DNA of 64,000 nucleotides from Acidimicrobiaceae bacterium. GTDB lineage: Bacteria; Actinomycetota; Acidimicrobiia; Acidimicrobiales; UBA8190. Positions within the stretch are counted from its first letter, which is position 1; every line of letters begins with the position of its first letter. The stretch covers positions 37,900 to 101,899 of the forward strand of contig PLZB01000003.1 of the NCBI GenBank assembly GCA_003151955.1, in the 5' to 3' direction. The notes under the pieces were generated by a model. It was given only the letters and a program-made list of their open reading frames with translations. It searched no databases and had not been told where the DNA came from. Shown here piece by piece: positions 37,440-46,305 of this stretch. The translations under genes were made by a program, and so were the position numbers.

Positions 37440-38489
37440 GTGGAGATGAACGGGGAGGCACCGGAAGCTTCCGGGGAGGCGTCAGCGCCCAGCCGGGACC
37501 CGCGGGTGGCGTTGGGCAAGGCCCTGAACGACCGGGCCGCCGGGATCTCCCAGGAGATCGCCGCCACCTGGGTCAGGCGACGCGGACCGGTCTCGTCGGC
37601 GGTGGACCAGCAGACCCACCACGACATCCTCCGGACCACGGAGCTGGCCACCGTCTCGGTGGCCCAGTTCCTCGTGGCCGGGGACTTCCTGACCCAGGAG
37701 CAGTCGATGGTCCTGGCCGCCACCGGGAAGGCCCCGGTCAGCTTCGCCATCCCCCTGGCCGAGCTGATCAAGCTCTACCTGAACTGGCGGGACCGGGCCA
37801 TGGCGGCGGCCCGGGAGGAGGCGGCCAGCCTCGACACCCCGGAGGAGTTCCTGGCCGAGGCCATCGCCATCATCGCGGCCGGGGCGGACGGGAGCATGGT
37901 CCGAATGGCCAAGCAGCTCGACCTGGCCTACCAGGAGGTCCAGAGCCAGCTCGAGGCCGAGCAGGCCCGCCTGGTCCACCTGGCCCTCCACGACGGCCTC
38001 ACCGGGCTCCCCAACCGGGCCATGTTCCTCGGCCAGCTGGGCCGGACCCTCCACGAGAAGGGCCGACCGGACCGGGTGGCGGTCCTCTTCGTGGACCTCG
38101 ACCACTTCAAGGACGTGAACGACCTGGCCGGTCACTCGGCCGGTGACGAGCTTCTCATGGCCGTGGCCGACCGCCTCCAGGAGGCGGTCCGGCCCGGGGA
38201 CACCGTGGGCCGGCTCGGGGGGGACGAATTCGTGGTCCTCTGCGAGGATCTCCGAGACGGGCTGGCCGAGGCCGAGCTGGTGGCCGAGCGGATCGGCCAG
38301 GCCCTGCGGACGCCGGTCACCGTCGGTGGGTCCGAGATGGTGGTCACGGCCAGCATCGGGGTGGCCGTGGGCGGGCCCGGCGACGATCCCGAGCTCCTCC
38401 TCTCCCATGCCGACGGGGCCATGTACATGGCCAAGCAGCGGGGCCGGGCCCGCTTCGAGCTCTACCAGCAGGTTCCCGACGAGCGCTGA
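37440..38489 (+). CDS. Diguanylate cyclase (GGDEF)
   Basis: This enzyme makes cyclic di-GMP from two GTP. The C-terminal GGDEF domain is intact: LVHLALHDGLTGLPNR at its start, FVDLDHFKDVND with the metal Asp, and GGDEF at 260-264. An inhibitory site RPGD (251-254) lies exactly five residues before GGDEF, so product feedback is likely. The N-terminal ~185 residues are helical with no transmembrane segment, resembling a cytoplasmic sensor. The start is GTG 37440 or ATG 37446. No partner phosphodiesterase is in the window. Confidence 0.93.
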   Translation: MEMNGEAPEASGEASAPSRDPRVALGKALNDRAAGISQEIAATWVRRRGPVSSAVDQQTHHDILRTTELATVSVAQFLVAGDFLTQEQSMVLAATGKAPVSFAIPLAELIKLYLNWRDRAMAAAREEAASLDTPEEFLAEAIAIIAAGADGSMVRMAKQLDLAYQEVQSQLEAEQARLVHLALHDGLTGLPNRAMFLGQLGRTLHEKGRPDRVAVLFVDLDHFKDVNDLAGHSAGDELLMAVADRLQEAVRPGDTVGRLGGDEFVVLCEDLRDGLAEAELVAERIGQALRTPVTVGGSEMVVTASIGVAVGGPGDDPELLLSHADGAMYMAKQRGRARFELYQQVPDER

Positions 38490-38520
38490 CGGTGGCGGTC
38501 CCCGGGGATAGAGTCGCCCG

Positions 38521-38898
38521 ATGAGCGCCGACGCCAAGCCCTTCGTGACCATCCCCGACGGCCCCCCGCCGGGCCAGCTCGAGGCCGACGACCTCTGGGA
38601 GGGAACCGGCGCCGAGGCCACCTCCGGGAAGCAGGTCCAGGTCCACTACGTCGGGGTGGCCTGGTCCACCCAGGAGCAGTTCGACGCCTCCTGGGACCGG
38701 GGGGGCACCTTCGACTTCCAGCTCGGCGCCGGCCAAGTCATCGTGGGCTGGGACCAGGGCGTGGTCGGGATGAAGGTGGGCGGCCGCCGCCGGCTGACCA
38801 TCCCACCCGGGCTCGGCTACGGGGCCACCGGGGCCGGCGGCGTCATCAAGCCCCACGAGACCCTCGTCTTCGTCGTCGACCTCGTCAACGTCCGCTAG
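38521..38898 (+). CDS. FKBP-type peptidyl-prolyl isomerase
   Basis: This 125-residue single-domain protein accelerates proline isomerisation. VQVHYVGVAW, FDFQLGAGQVIVGWDQGVVGM and RRRLTIPPGLGYG are the FKBP signatures, with the aromatic pocket residues (Tyr, Phe, Trp) mostly kept. There is no signal peptide, so it is cytoplasmic. A strong hairpin follows the gene. Confidence 0.93.
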   Translation: MSADAKPFVTIPDGPPPGQLEADDLWEGTGAEATSGKQVQVHYVGVAWSTQEQFDASWDRGGTFDFQLGAGQVIVGWDQGVVGMKVGGRRRLTIPPGLGYGATGAGGVIKPHETLVFVVDLVNVR

Positions 38899-38920
38899 AC
38901 GGGGCCGACCGGCACTCCCC

Positions 38921-38943
38921 AGTTCGCGCTGACAGCGCGAACT
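38921..38943 (+). terminator. Perfect 10-bp hairpin after the FKBP gene
   Basis: agttcgcgct (38921-38930) pairs perfectly with agcgcgaact (38934-38943) over a gac loop. It lies 23 bases past the FKBP stop and before the sedolisin gene. No T-run follows, so it would be an actinobacterial hairpin-only terminator or an RNA stabiliser. Confidence 0.65.
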
Positions 38944-38992
38944 TCCCCGGAAACGACTACTCTGGGTAGCCTCTTCCTGCCTGAGGCGGAGC

Positions 38993-41900
38993 GTGCGCGA
39001 CGTGGGGAGTTCACGGATGCACCCTGGCTGTCGGATGCGTTGGGTGGCCGCCGCCACCGGCGTCGTCCTGGGCCTGACCACGAACCTCCCGACCGCCGCC
39101 TCCGCGTCCCCGGTCTCCTCCCCGACAACCCGGGCCGTCTCCCTGACCGCCCTCCTGGCCGGGCCGAGGATCCGGGTCGGGGACGTCCCCTTCGTCCCGC
39201 CCGGGGCCCAGCCGTTGGGCACCCTGCCGCCGACGACCACCTTCCAGGTCGACGTGACCCTCAGGCCCCCGGATCCGGCCGGCCTGGCCGGGTTCGTGGC
39301 CGACGTCTCGGATCCCGGCTCGCCGCTCTTCCACCACTATCTCCCCCCCGGGGCCTTCGCCGACCGCTTCGGCCCCACCCCGGCCACCGTCTCGACGGTC
39401 GAGGGGGTCCTGGGGGCCGAGGGGCTCCGGGTCGTCTCGGTGGCAGCGGACCGGCTGTCAATCGCCGTGACGGGGAAGGCCAAGGCCATGGAACGGGCCT
39501 TCGGGGTGACCCTCGACCGCTACCGACTGCCCTCGGGCCGGCTGGCCCGGGCCCCAGGGGCCGCCCCCACCCTCCCCGGGTCGGTGGCCGCCGCCGTCCA
39601 GGGCGTCATCGGCCTCAGCGACACCGCCGAGCTCCAGCCCCAGGACCTCCGGTCCCCGCCCGCCCCGACGGTCCCACCTTCCGCGGCGCCACCGGCCTCC
39701 CGGTCGCTCTTCCCCCATGTGGCCGGGCCGGCGCCCTGCACCGCGGCGGTCAACGACGGGACCTCCTTCGGTGCCTTCACGGCCAATCGGCTGGCCTCGG
39801 CCTACGGACTGACCTCCTTCTACGGTGCCGGCAACCTCGGGGCCGGGGCCACCGTGGCCCTCTACGAGCTCGAGCCCGACAGCCCGACCGACATCGCCAC
39901 CTACCAGGCCTGTTACGGCACCTCGACCGCCATCTCCACTGTCACCGTCGATGGCGGCTCCGGGTCGGGGGCCGGATCGGGGGAGGCGGCCCTCGACATC
40001 GAGGGGGTCCTCAGCCTGGCCCCGGCGGCCTCCCTCTCGGTCTACCAGGGCCCGAACTCCGGTTCCGGTCCCTATGACGTCTACCGGGCCATGGCCAACG
40101 CGGCCACCCCTCCTGAGGTCATCTCGACCTCCTGGGGTCTCTGCGAGGCCCAGACCGGCCTCAGCTCCGCCCGGTCGGAGCAGACCCTCTTCCAGCAGAT
40201 GGCGGCCCAAGGCGAGACGGTGCTCGCCGCCGCCGGCGACAACGGCTCGACGGATTGCACGTCCGGGGGGAATCCGACCAGCGCCCTGGCCGTCGACGAT
40301 CCCTCCTCCCAGCCCTACGTCACCGGGGTCGGGGGCACCCACCTGACGCTCGACGGCTCCAACCAGCGGGCGACCGAGACCGTCTGGAATCAGAGCGCCA
40401 ACTCCGACGGGGCGGGTGGGGGCGGCATCTCGAAGCTCTGGACCATGCCAACCTTCCAGTCCTCGGCCCCGGCCGCCCTCGGGGTCGTGAACGCCCGCTC
40501 CTCGGGTACCCCCTGCGGCGCCTCCTCGGGACGCGACTGCCGCCAGGTCCCCGACTTGACGGCGGACGCCGATCCCTTCACGGGCTACGTCGTCTACTAC
40601 AGCGGCGGCTGGACCGCCTTCGGCGGGACGAGCGCCGCCGCCCCTCTGGTGGCGGCCCTCGTCGCCCTGGCCGACTCGAGCACGATGTGCTCGCCGGCGG
40701 GCCCGATCGGCTGGTTGAACCCCGACCTCTACGCCGCCGCCGGCAGCTCGACCGCCAATTACGCCGCTTCCTTCGCCGACGTCACGAGCGGCACCAACGA
40801 CTACACCCCCTCCGGCTACGCCGGGGGCCTCTTCCCGGCCGGCACCGCCTACGACATGGCCTCGGGGCTCGGCGCCCCCAACGCCGCCGCCCTGGCCCCT
40901 CTCCTGTGCGGGCCGACCCTGAGCCAGGTCTCCCCCCCGACGGGGCCGGCGGCCGGGGGCACCACGGTGACCGTGACCGGTACCCGCTTCTCCAAGTCCC
41001 CGGGGGCGACCACCGTGGACTTCGGGACCACCCCAGGGACCGGGGTGGTCTGCGCCTCTACCACCTCCTGCACCGTCACGGCTCCCTCGGGATTCGGGGC
41101 CGTGCCGGTCACGGTCGTCGTCGGGGGGGACACCAGCCCGGTGCCGACCACCTTCACCTTCGTGCCCAGCGTGACCTCGGTGACTCCGAATTCCGGAGTC
41201 CCCTCTGGAGGGACGGCGGTGACCGTCAACGGGACCGGATTCGATACCGCCGGCGGGACCACCCTCGCTTTCGGCGGTGTGGCCGCCACCGGGGTCTCCT
41301 GTTCCAGCGCCCTCCAGTGCACGGCCACCTCCCCGGCCGGGACCGGCACCGTCGACGTCAGGGCCACCGTGGCCGGACAGACCTCCCCGACCGGGGCCGC
41401 CGACCAGTTCACCTACCTTCAGAGCCCCCAGACGATCACCGTCACCTCGTCTGCTCCCGCCGGGTCCCAGGTCGGGATGGGGAGCTACACCCCCACGGCC
41501 ACCGCCACCTCCGGTCTGACGGTGGCCGTCACCTCGGCCTCGGGCCCGGTGTGCACGGTGTCGGCCGGGGTGGTGTCCTTCGCGGGGGCCGGGGCCTGCA
41601 CTCTGGACTTCAACCAGGCAGGCAATGCGAACTACCTGGCCGCCCCCCAGCAGACCCAGGGCTTCACGGTGGGGGCCGGTCCTCAGACGATCTCGGTGAC
41701 GTCGTCGGCGCCGGTGGGGGCCCAGGTGGGGGTGGGGAGCTACACCCCGACGGCTTCGGCCTCGTCCGGGCTGGCTGTGGCCGTCACCTCGGCGACGGGC
41801 CCGGTGTGCACGGTGTCGGGTGGAGTGGTGTCCTTCGTCGGGGCCGGGACCTGCACCCTCGACTTCAACCAGGCCGGGAACGCCAACTACACCGCCGCGG

Positions 41901-44900
41901 CCCAGCAGACCCAGACCTTCACCGTGTCCCTCCAGGCCCAGACCATCTCGGTGACGTCGTCGGCACCGGCACCGGTGGGGGCCCAGGTCGGGGTGGGGAG
42001 CTACATCCCGACGGCTTCGGCCTCCTCGGGCCTCGTCGTGGCCGTCACCTCGGCGACCGGTCCGGTGTGCACAGTGTCGGCCGGGGTGGTCTCGTTCGTG
42101 GGGGCGGGGACCTGCACCCTGGACTTCAACCAGGCCGGGAACGCCACCTACGCGGCGGCGGCCCAGCAGACCCAGAGCTTCGCGGTCTCGCTCCAGGCCC
42201 AGACCATCTCGGTGTCGTCGTCGGCGCCGGTGGGGGCCCAGGTGGGGGTGGGGAGCTACTCCCCGACGGCGACGGCCTCCTCGGGCCTGACGGTGGCCGT
42301 CACCTCGGCTACAGGCCCGGCATGCACGGTGTCGGCCGGGGTGGTCTCGTTCGTTGGGTCCGGGACCTGCACGCTGGACTTCAACCAGGCCGGCAACGCC
42401 ACCTACGCGGCAGCGCCCCAGCAGACCCAGACCTTCACCGTCGGAGCCGGCCCACAGACGATCTCGGTGTCGTCGTCGGCGCCGGTGGGGGCCCAGGTGG
42501 GGGTGGGGAGCTACTCCCCGACGGCGACGGCCTCCTCCGGTCTGACGGTGGCCGTCACCTCGGCGACGGGTCCGGTGTGCACGGTGTCGGCCGGGGTGGT
42601 GTCGTTCGTGGGGGCGGGGAGCTGCACGCTGGACTACAACCAGGCCGGGAACGCCAGCTACCTGGCCGCCGGCCAACAGGTCCAGTCTTTCACCGTGGCT
42701 CTCCGTCCCCAGACCCTCTCGGTGTCGTCGTCGGCGCCGGTGGGGGCTCAGGTCGGAGTGGGGAGCTACACCCCGTCGGCGACGGCAACCTCGGGGCTGA
42801 CCGTGGCGGTCACCTCTGCGACCACCGCCGTCTGCACGGTCTTGGCCGGGGTGGTCTCCTTCGGCGCCGCCGGCTCCTGCACCCTCGACTTCGACCAGGC
42901 TGGGAACGCGACCTTTGCCGCAGCCGCCCGGCAGACCCAGACCTTCACGGTGTCGGCCGGGCCCCAGACGATCACGGTGACGTCGTCGGCGCCGGTGGGG
43001 GCCCAGGTCGGGGTGGGGGGCTACTCGCCGACTGCGACGGCCTCGTCCGGACTGGTGGTGACGGTCACAACGTCGACCACGGCCGTGTGCACCATCTCCG
43101 CAGGGGTGGTCTCTTTCGCCGGGGCCGGGACCTGCACCCTCCACTTCGACCAGGCCGGGAACGCCAACGACACCGCCGCCACCGAGCAGTCCCAGAGCTT
43201 CGCGGTCTCGCTCCGGCCTCAGGTCGTGACGGTGACCTCGACGGCCCCCGCCGGGGCCCAGGTCGGGGTCGGGACCTACACCCCGTCGGCGACCGCCTCG
43301 TCCGGCCTGGCCGTCGTGGTCACCTCGGCGGCGCCGGCCGTGTGCACGGTGTCGGCCGGGGTGGTGTCGTTCGCGGGGGCGGGGACCTGCACGCTCGACT
43401 TCGACCAGGGTGGCGACACCACCTACGCAGCGGCGTCCCGCCAGACCCAGGGCTTCCCCGTCGGGGCCGGCCCCCAGGCGATCACGGTCACGTCGACCGC
43501 TCCGGCGGGGGCGGCCGTGGGGCTGGGGAGTTACACCCCGACGGCATCAGCCTCGTCGGGGCTGGTGGTGACGGTGACATCGGCGACGGCGGCGGTGTGC
43601 ACGATCTCCGCGGGGGTGGTGTCGTTCGTGGGGGCGGGGACCTGCGTCCTCGACTTCGACCAGGCCGGCGATGCCGACTACAGCCCGGCGGTCGAGCAGA
43701 CCGAGAGCTTCACCGTGTCGTCGCTGGCTCAGAGGATCACTGTCACCTCGTCGGCCTCGTCCACGGCCCAGGTGGGGGTGGGGACCTACACCCCCACGGC
43801 GACGGCGTCATCGGGCCTGACCGTCTCGGTCGCGTCGGCGACGCCCGGGGTGTGCACCGTCTCGGGGGGCACGGTCTCGTTCGTGGCCGCCGGGACGTGC
43901 CTGCTGCACTTCGACCAGGCCGGGAACGCCACCTACGCCGCCGCGCCCCAGCAGGCCCAGAGCTTCACGGTGGGGGCCGGCCCCCAGACCGTCACGGTCA
44001 CCTCCACCGCCCCGACCGGGCCCGTCGTCGGGGCGGGCAGCTATGCCCCGACGGCGTCGGCGTCGTCGGGGCTGGCCGTGGCCGTCACGTCGGCGACCAC
44101 GGCGATCTGCACGATGGCGGGCGGGATGGTGTCGTTCGTGGCCGCCGGGAACTGCACCCTGGACTTCAACCAGGCCGGCACCACCAACTACACGGCCGCC
44201 CCTCAGGTCCAGCAGACGGTGGTGGTGGGCAGGGCGGCCACCACGACGACGGTGGTCTCGGTCCACGACCCCTCGATCGCGGGCCAGCCCGTGACCCTCA
44301 CCGCCAGCATCGCCGTCCTCCTCCCGGGATCGGCGGCGCGGACGACGCTGACCGGAACGGTGCGGTTCACGGTCGGCTCCATCGTGCTGTGCGCGGCGGC
44401 CCCGGTGGCCGGCGGGCAGGCCAGCTGCGCGGGGGTCGTCGCCTCGGCCGCCACCCTGAACGTGACCGCCGTCTACTCCGGGGACGCCAATTTCAGCGCG
44501 TCGGGGGCCACCGGGAGCGACCAGATCGTGCAGACGGGCTACTGGGAGGTGGCCTCGGACGGGGGCATCTTCGCCTTCGGCGCCCCCTTCTACGGATCCA
44601 TGGGAGGACAGCACCTCAACCGACCCGTGGTCTCCATGACTGTCACCCCCGACGCCCGGGGCTACTGGGAGGTGGCGGCCGACGGCGGGATCTTCGCCTT
44701 CGGTGACGCCGGCTTCTTCGGCTCGATGGGCGGCGTCACCCTGAACAAGCCGGTGGTGGGCATGGTGGCCACTGCCGACGGGAGGGGCTACTGGCTGGTG
44801 GCGGCCGACGGCGGGGTCTTCGCCTTCGGTGACGCCGGGTTCTACGGCTCGGCCGGCTCCCTCAAGCTGAACAAGCCGGTGGTGGGCATGGTGGCTACCT

Positions 44901-45274
44901 CGGACGGGAGGGGCTACTGCATGGTGGCCTCCGACGGCGGCGTGTTCGCCTTCGGCGACGCCACCTTCGCCGGGAATTCCCTCGGCATCGGGAGCCCGAT
45001 CGTGGCGTTGGCCGCCACCCCGGACAACCGGGGGTATTGGCTGGTGGCCCAGAACGGCAACGTGGCGCCGTTCGGGACGGCGGCGAACCTGGGGTCGATG
45101 CTGGGCCAGCCGCTGTCCGCCCCCCTCACCGGAGCGGTGGCTACCGCCGACGGTGGCGGCTACTGGCTGGTGGCTACCGACGGCGGGATCTTCGCCTTCG
45201 GCGACGCCCGGTTCGCCGGGTCGATGGGAGGGAAGACCCTGGTGTCACCCATCGTCGGCATCGCCCGGCTCTGA
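38993..45274 (+). CDS. Giant secreted S53 sedolisin protease with Ig-like repeats and a GYW/FGDA repeat domain
   Basis: This is a secreted acid protease of up to 2093 residues. Following a signal peptide (best start ATG 39035, RWVAAATGVVLGL), there is a pro-kumamolisin prodomain (to ~220), then the S53 catalytic domain. Numbered from GTG 38993, its residues are Glu331 and Asp335 (GEAALDIE), Asp416 (AAGDNGST) and Ser547 (GGTSAAAP). Two IPT/TIG domains follow (about 645-810), then 11 tandem ~85-residue repeats (to ~1745), an Ig-like domain, and six ~41-residue GYWxVAxDGGIFAFGDA repeats. The enzyme should work outside the cell with its tail binding a surface. No cell-wall anchor is seen at the C terminus. 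Confidence 0.9.
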   Translation: MRDVGSSRMHPGCRMRWVAAATGVVLGLTTNLPTAASASPVSSPTTRAVSLTALLAGPRIRVGDVPFVPPGAQPLGTLPPTTTFQVDVTLRPPDPAGLAGFVADVSDPGSPLFHHYLPPGAFADRFGPTPATVSTVEGVLGAEGLRVVSVAADRLSIAVTGKAKAMERAFGVTLDRYRLPSGRLARAPGAAPTLPGSVAAAVQGVIGLSDTAELQPQDLRSPPAPTVPPSAAPPASRSLFPHVAGPAPCTAAVNDGTSFGAFTANRLASAYGLTSFYGAGNLGAGATVALYELEPDSPTDIATYQACYGTSTAISTVTVDGGSGSGAGSGEAALDIEGVLSLAPAASLSVYQGPNSGSGPYDVYRAMANAATPPEVISTSWGLCEAQTGLSSARSEQTLFQQMAAQGETVLAAAGDNGSTDCTSGGNPTSALAVDDPSSQPYVTGVGGTHLTLDGSNQRATETVWNQSANSDGAGGGGISKLWTMPTFQSSAPAALGVVNARSSGTPCGASSGRDCRQVPDLTADADPFTGYVVYYSGGWTAFGGTSAAAPLVAALVALADSSTMCSPAGPIGWLNPDLYAAAGSSTANYAASFADVTSGTNDYTPSGYAGGLFPAGTAYDMASGLGAPNAAALAPLLCGPTLSQVSPPTGPAAGGTTVTVTGTRFSKSPGATTVDFGTTPGTGVVCASTTSCTVTAPSGFGAVPVTVVVGGDTSPVPTTFTFVPSVTSVTPNSGVPSGGTAVTVNGTGFDTAGGTTLAFGGVAATGVSCSSALQCTATSPAGTGTVDVRATVAGQTSPTGAADQFTYLQSPQTITVTSSAPAGSQVGMGSYTPTATATSGLTVAVTSASGPVCTVSAGVVSFAGAGACTLDFNQAGNANYLAAPQQTQGFTVGAGPQTISVTSSAPVGAQVGVGSYTPTASASSGLAVAVTSATGPVCTVSGGVVSFVGAGTCTLDFNQAGNANYTAAAQQTQTFTVSLQAQTISVTSSAPAPVGAQVGVGSYIPTASASSGLVVAVTSATGPVCTVSAGVVSFVGAGTCTLDFNQAGNATYAAAAQQTQSFAVSLQAQTISVSSSAPVGAQVGVGSYSPTATASSGLTVAVTSATGPACTVSAGVVSFVGSGTCTLDFNQAGNATYAAAPQQTQTFTVGAGPQTISVSSSAPVGAQVGVGSYSPTATASSGLTVAVTSATGPVCTVSAGVVSFVGAGSCTLDYNQAGNASYLAAGQQVQSFTVALRPQTLSVSSSAPVGAQVGVGSYTPSATATSGLTVAVTSATTAVCTVLAGVVSFGAAGSCTLDFDQAGNATFAAAARQTQTFTVSAGPQTITVTSSAPVGAQVGVGGYSPTATASSGLVVTVTTSTTAVCTISAGVVSFAGAGTCTLHFDQAGNANDTAATEQSQSFAVSLRPQVVTVTSTAPAGAQVGVGTYTPSATASSGLAVVVTSAAPAVCTVSAGVVSFAGAGTCTLDFDQGGDTTYAAASRQTQGFPVGAGPQAITVTSTAPAGAAVGLGSYTPTASASSGLVVTVTSATAAVCTISAGVVSFVGAGTCVLDFDQAGDADYSPAVEQTESFTVSSLAQRITVTSSASSTAQVGVGTYTPTATASSGLTVSVASATPGVCTVSGGTVSFVAAGTCLLHFDQAGNATYAAAPQQAQSFTVGAGPQTVTVTSTAPTGPVVGAGSYAPTASASSGLAVAVTSATTAICTMAGGMVSFVAAGNCTLDFNQAGTTNYTAAPQVQQTVVVGRAATTTTVVSVHDPSIAGQPVTLTASIAVLLPGSAARTTLTGTVRFTVGSIVLCAAAPVAGGQASCAGVVASAATLNVTAVYSGDANFSASGATGSDQIVQTGYWEVASDGGIFAFGAPFYGSMGGQHLNRPVVSMTVTPDARGYWEVAADGGIFAFGDAGFFGSMGGVTLNKPVVGMVATADGRGYWLVAADGGVFAFGDAGFYGSAGSLKLNKPVVGMVATSDGRGYCMVASDGGVFAFGDATFAGNSLGIGSPIVALAATPDNRGYWLVAQNGNVAPFGTAANLGSMLGQPLSAPLTGAVATADGGGYWLVATDGGIFAFGDARFAGSMGGKTLVSPIVGIARL
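41430..44225 (+). repeat. Eleven tandem ~255-bp repeats in the sedolisin gene
   Basis: Each unit encodes about 85 residues, starting with the pattern QTITVTSSAPVGAQVGVGSY, then SGLTVAVTSATG, VCTVSAGVVSF and ending with TLDFNQAGNANY. Central units are almost identical at the DNA level (e.g. around 42220, 42470 and 42720), showing recent unequal recombination or conversion. Outer units are more diverged. The same ending occurs in the exosortase substrate at 26693. Confidence 0.92.
44537..45271 (+). repeat. Six ~41-residue GYW/FGDA repeats at the sedolisin C terminus
   Basis: Six units follow the pattern GYWxVAxDGGIFAFGDAxFxGS followed by LNKPVVGMVATxDGR. The fourth has Cys for Trp and the fifth is diverged (AQNGNVAPFG). 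Units of about 123 bp are partly identical in DNA. Such blocks are, from memory, frequent in secreted proteins of Acidimicrobiia and probably form a propeller or solenoid. Confidence 0.88.
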
Positions 45275-45282
45275 CCGAGCGG

Positions 45283-46251
45283 TCAGCCCAAGGCCCGGGC
45301 CAGGGTGTTGTCGCAGTCGGCCACCAGCCGGCTGACGATCTCGGCCGCGCTGGGGAGATCGGAGATGAGGCCGACAGCCTGGCCGGCGTAGACGACGAGG
45401 TTGGTCGGGTCGTCCCCGGCCCGGGCCTCGTCCAGGGTGGCGGCTGCCTCCCCCAGGTGGGCGGCGAGGTCGTCCTCCCGACCGTGCCAGCAGTCGGTGA
45501 AGTCGTTGCGCAGGGCCCGGCCCAGGTGGTCGGCCGGCCAGGCCAGTCCCTGGGCCCGGTCGAAGACGGAGGTGAGGACGGTGTCGGCCTCGGAGGCGGC
45601 CAGGAGCCGGGCCTTGGCCGCCGCTGACCCGGCCGCCTCCACGGAGGCGGCGAACCTGGTCCCGATCCAGCCTCCGACGGCCCCCATGGCCACCACCCCG
45701 GCCAGGCCCCGGCCCGTGCCGATGCCGCCGGCGGCCAGGACCGGGAGGCCGGCCTCCTCGCCGACCTCCAGGACGATCTGGAGCAGGGTGAGGGTCCCTA
45801 CCGGGGTCCCGGAGTGGCCGCCGGCCTCGGTGCCCTCGGCCACGAGGATGTCGGCGCCGGCGTCGGCGGCCCGGAGGGCCCCGGCCCGGTCGTGGACCTG
45901 GACCGCCACCAGGGTCCCGGCCTCGTGGAGGGGTCCGACGTAGGGGGCGGGGTCGCCGAAGGAGACCGAGACCATCTCGGGGGCGGCGGCCAGGGTGGCC
46001 TCGAGGATCTCGGGGTGGCTCTCGAGGGACCAGGCCATGAGGCCGATCCCGAACCGGCCGCCCAGCTCCCGGGCCAGATCGGCCTGGGCCCCGATCCAGG
46101 CCGCCGGGGTGCGGTCGCCAACGCCGAGGAAGCCGAGCCCGCCCGCGGCGGACACCGCCCCGGCCAGGGCCCCGCCCGACACCCCGGCCATGGGGGCCTG
46201 AACGACGGGATGCCGGATTCCCAGAGTTCTGGTCAGCCAGGTCGCGGCCAC
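45283..46251 (-). CDS. Nitronate monooxygenase family FMN oxidoreductase
   Basis: This 322-residue TIM-barrel flavoprotein has HPVVQAPMAGVSGG at the N terminus, the catalytic-region EGTEAGGHSG near residue 165 and the FMN phosphate loop LAAGGIGTGRGLAG near 205. The His of GGHSG is the proposed catalytic base of the family. The start GTG at 46251 is chosen because AAGGAGGA lies five bases before it. Longer frames reach 46299 but would overlap the divergent gene's promoter. The substrate is unknown; enoyl reductase relatives look similar. Confidence 0.88.
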   Translation of the reverse strand: MAATWLTRTLGIRHPVVQAPMAGVSGGALAGAVSAAGGLGFLGVGDRTPAAWIGAQADLARELGGRFGIGLMAWSLESHPEILEATLAAAPEMVSVSFGDPAPYVGPLHEAGTLVAVQVHDRAGALRAADAGADILVAEGTEAGGHSGTPVGTLTLLQIVLEVGEEAGLPVLAAGGIGTGRGLAGVVAMGAVGGWIGTRFAASVEAAGSAAAKARLLAASEADTVLTSVFDRAQGLAWPADHLGRALRNDFTDCWHGREDDLAAHLGEAAATLDEARAGDDPTNLVVYAGQAVGLISDLPSAAEIVSRLVADCDNTLARALG

Positions 46252-46305
46252 GGCGTCCTCCTTGCTCGCTGCGCCCCGACGGTAGCGGGATGCCAGCATG
46301 TGGGC

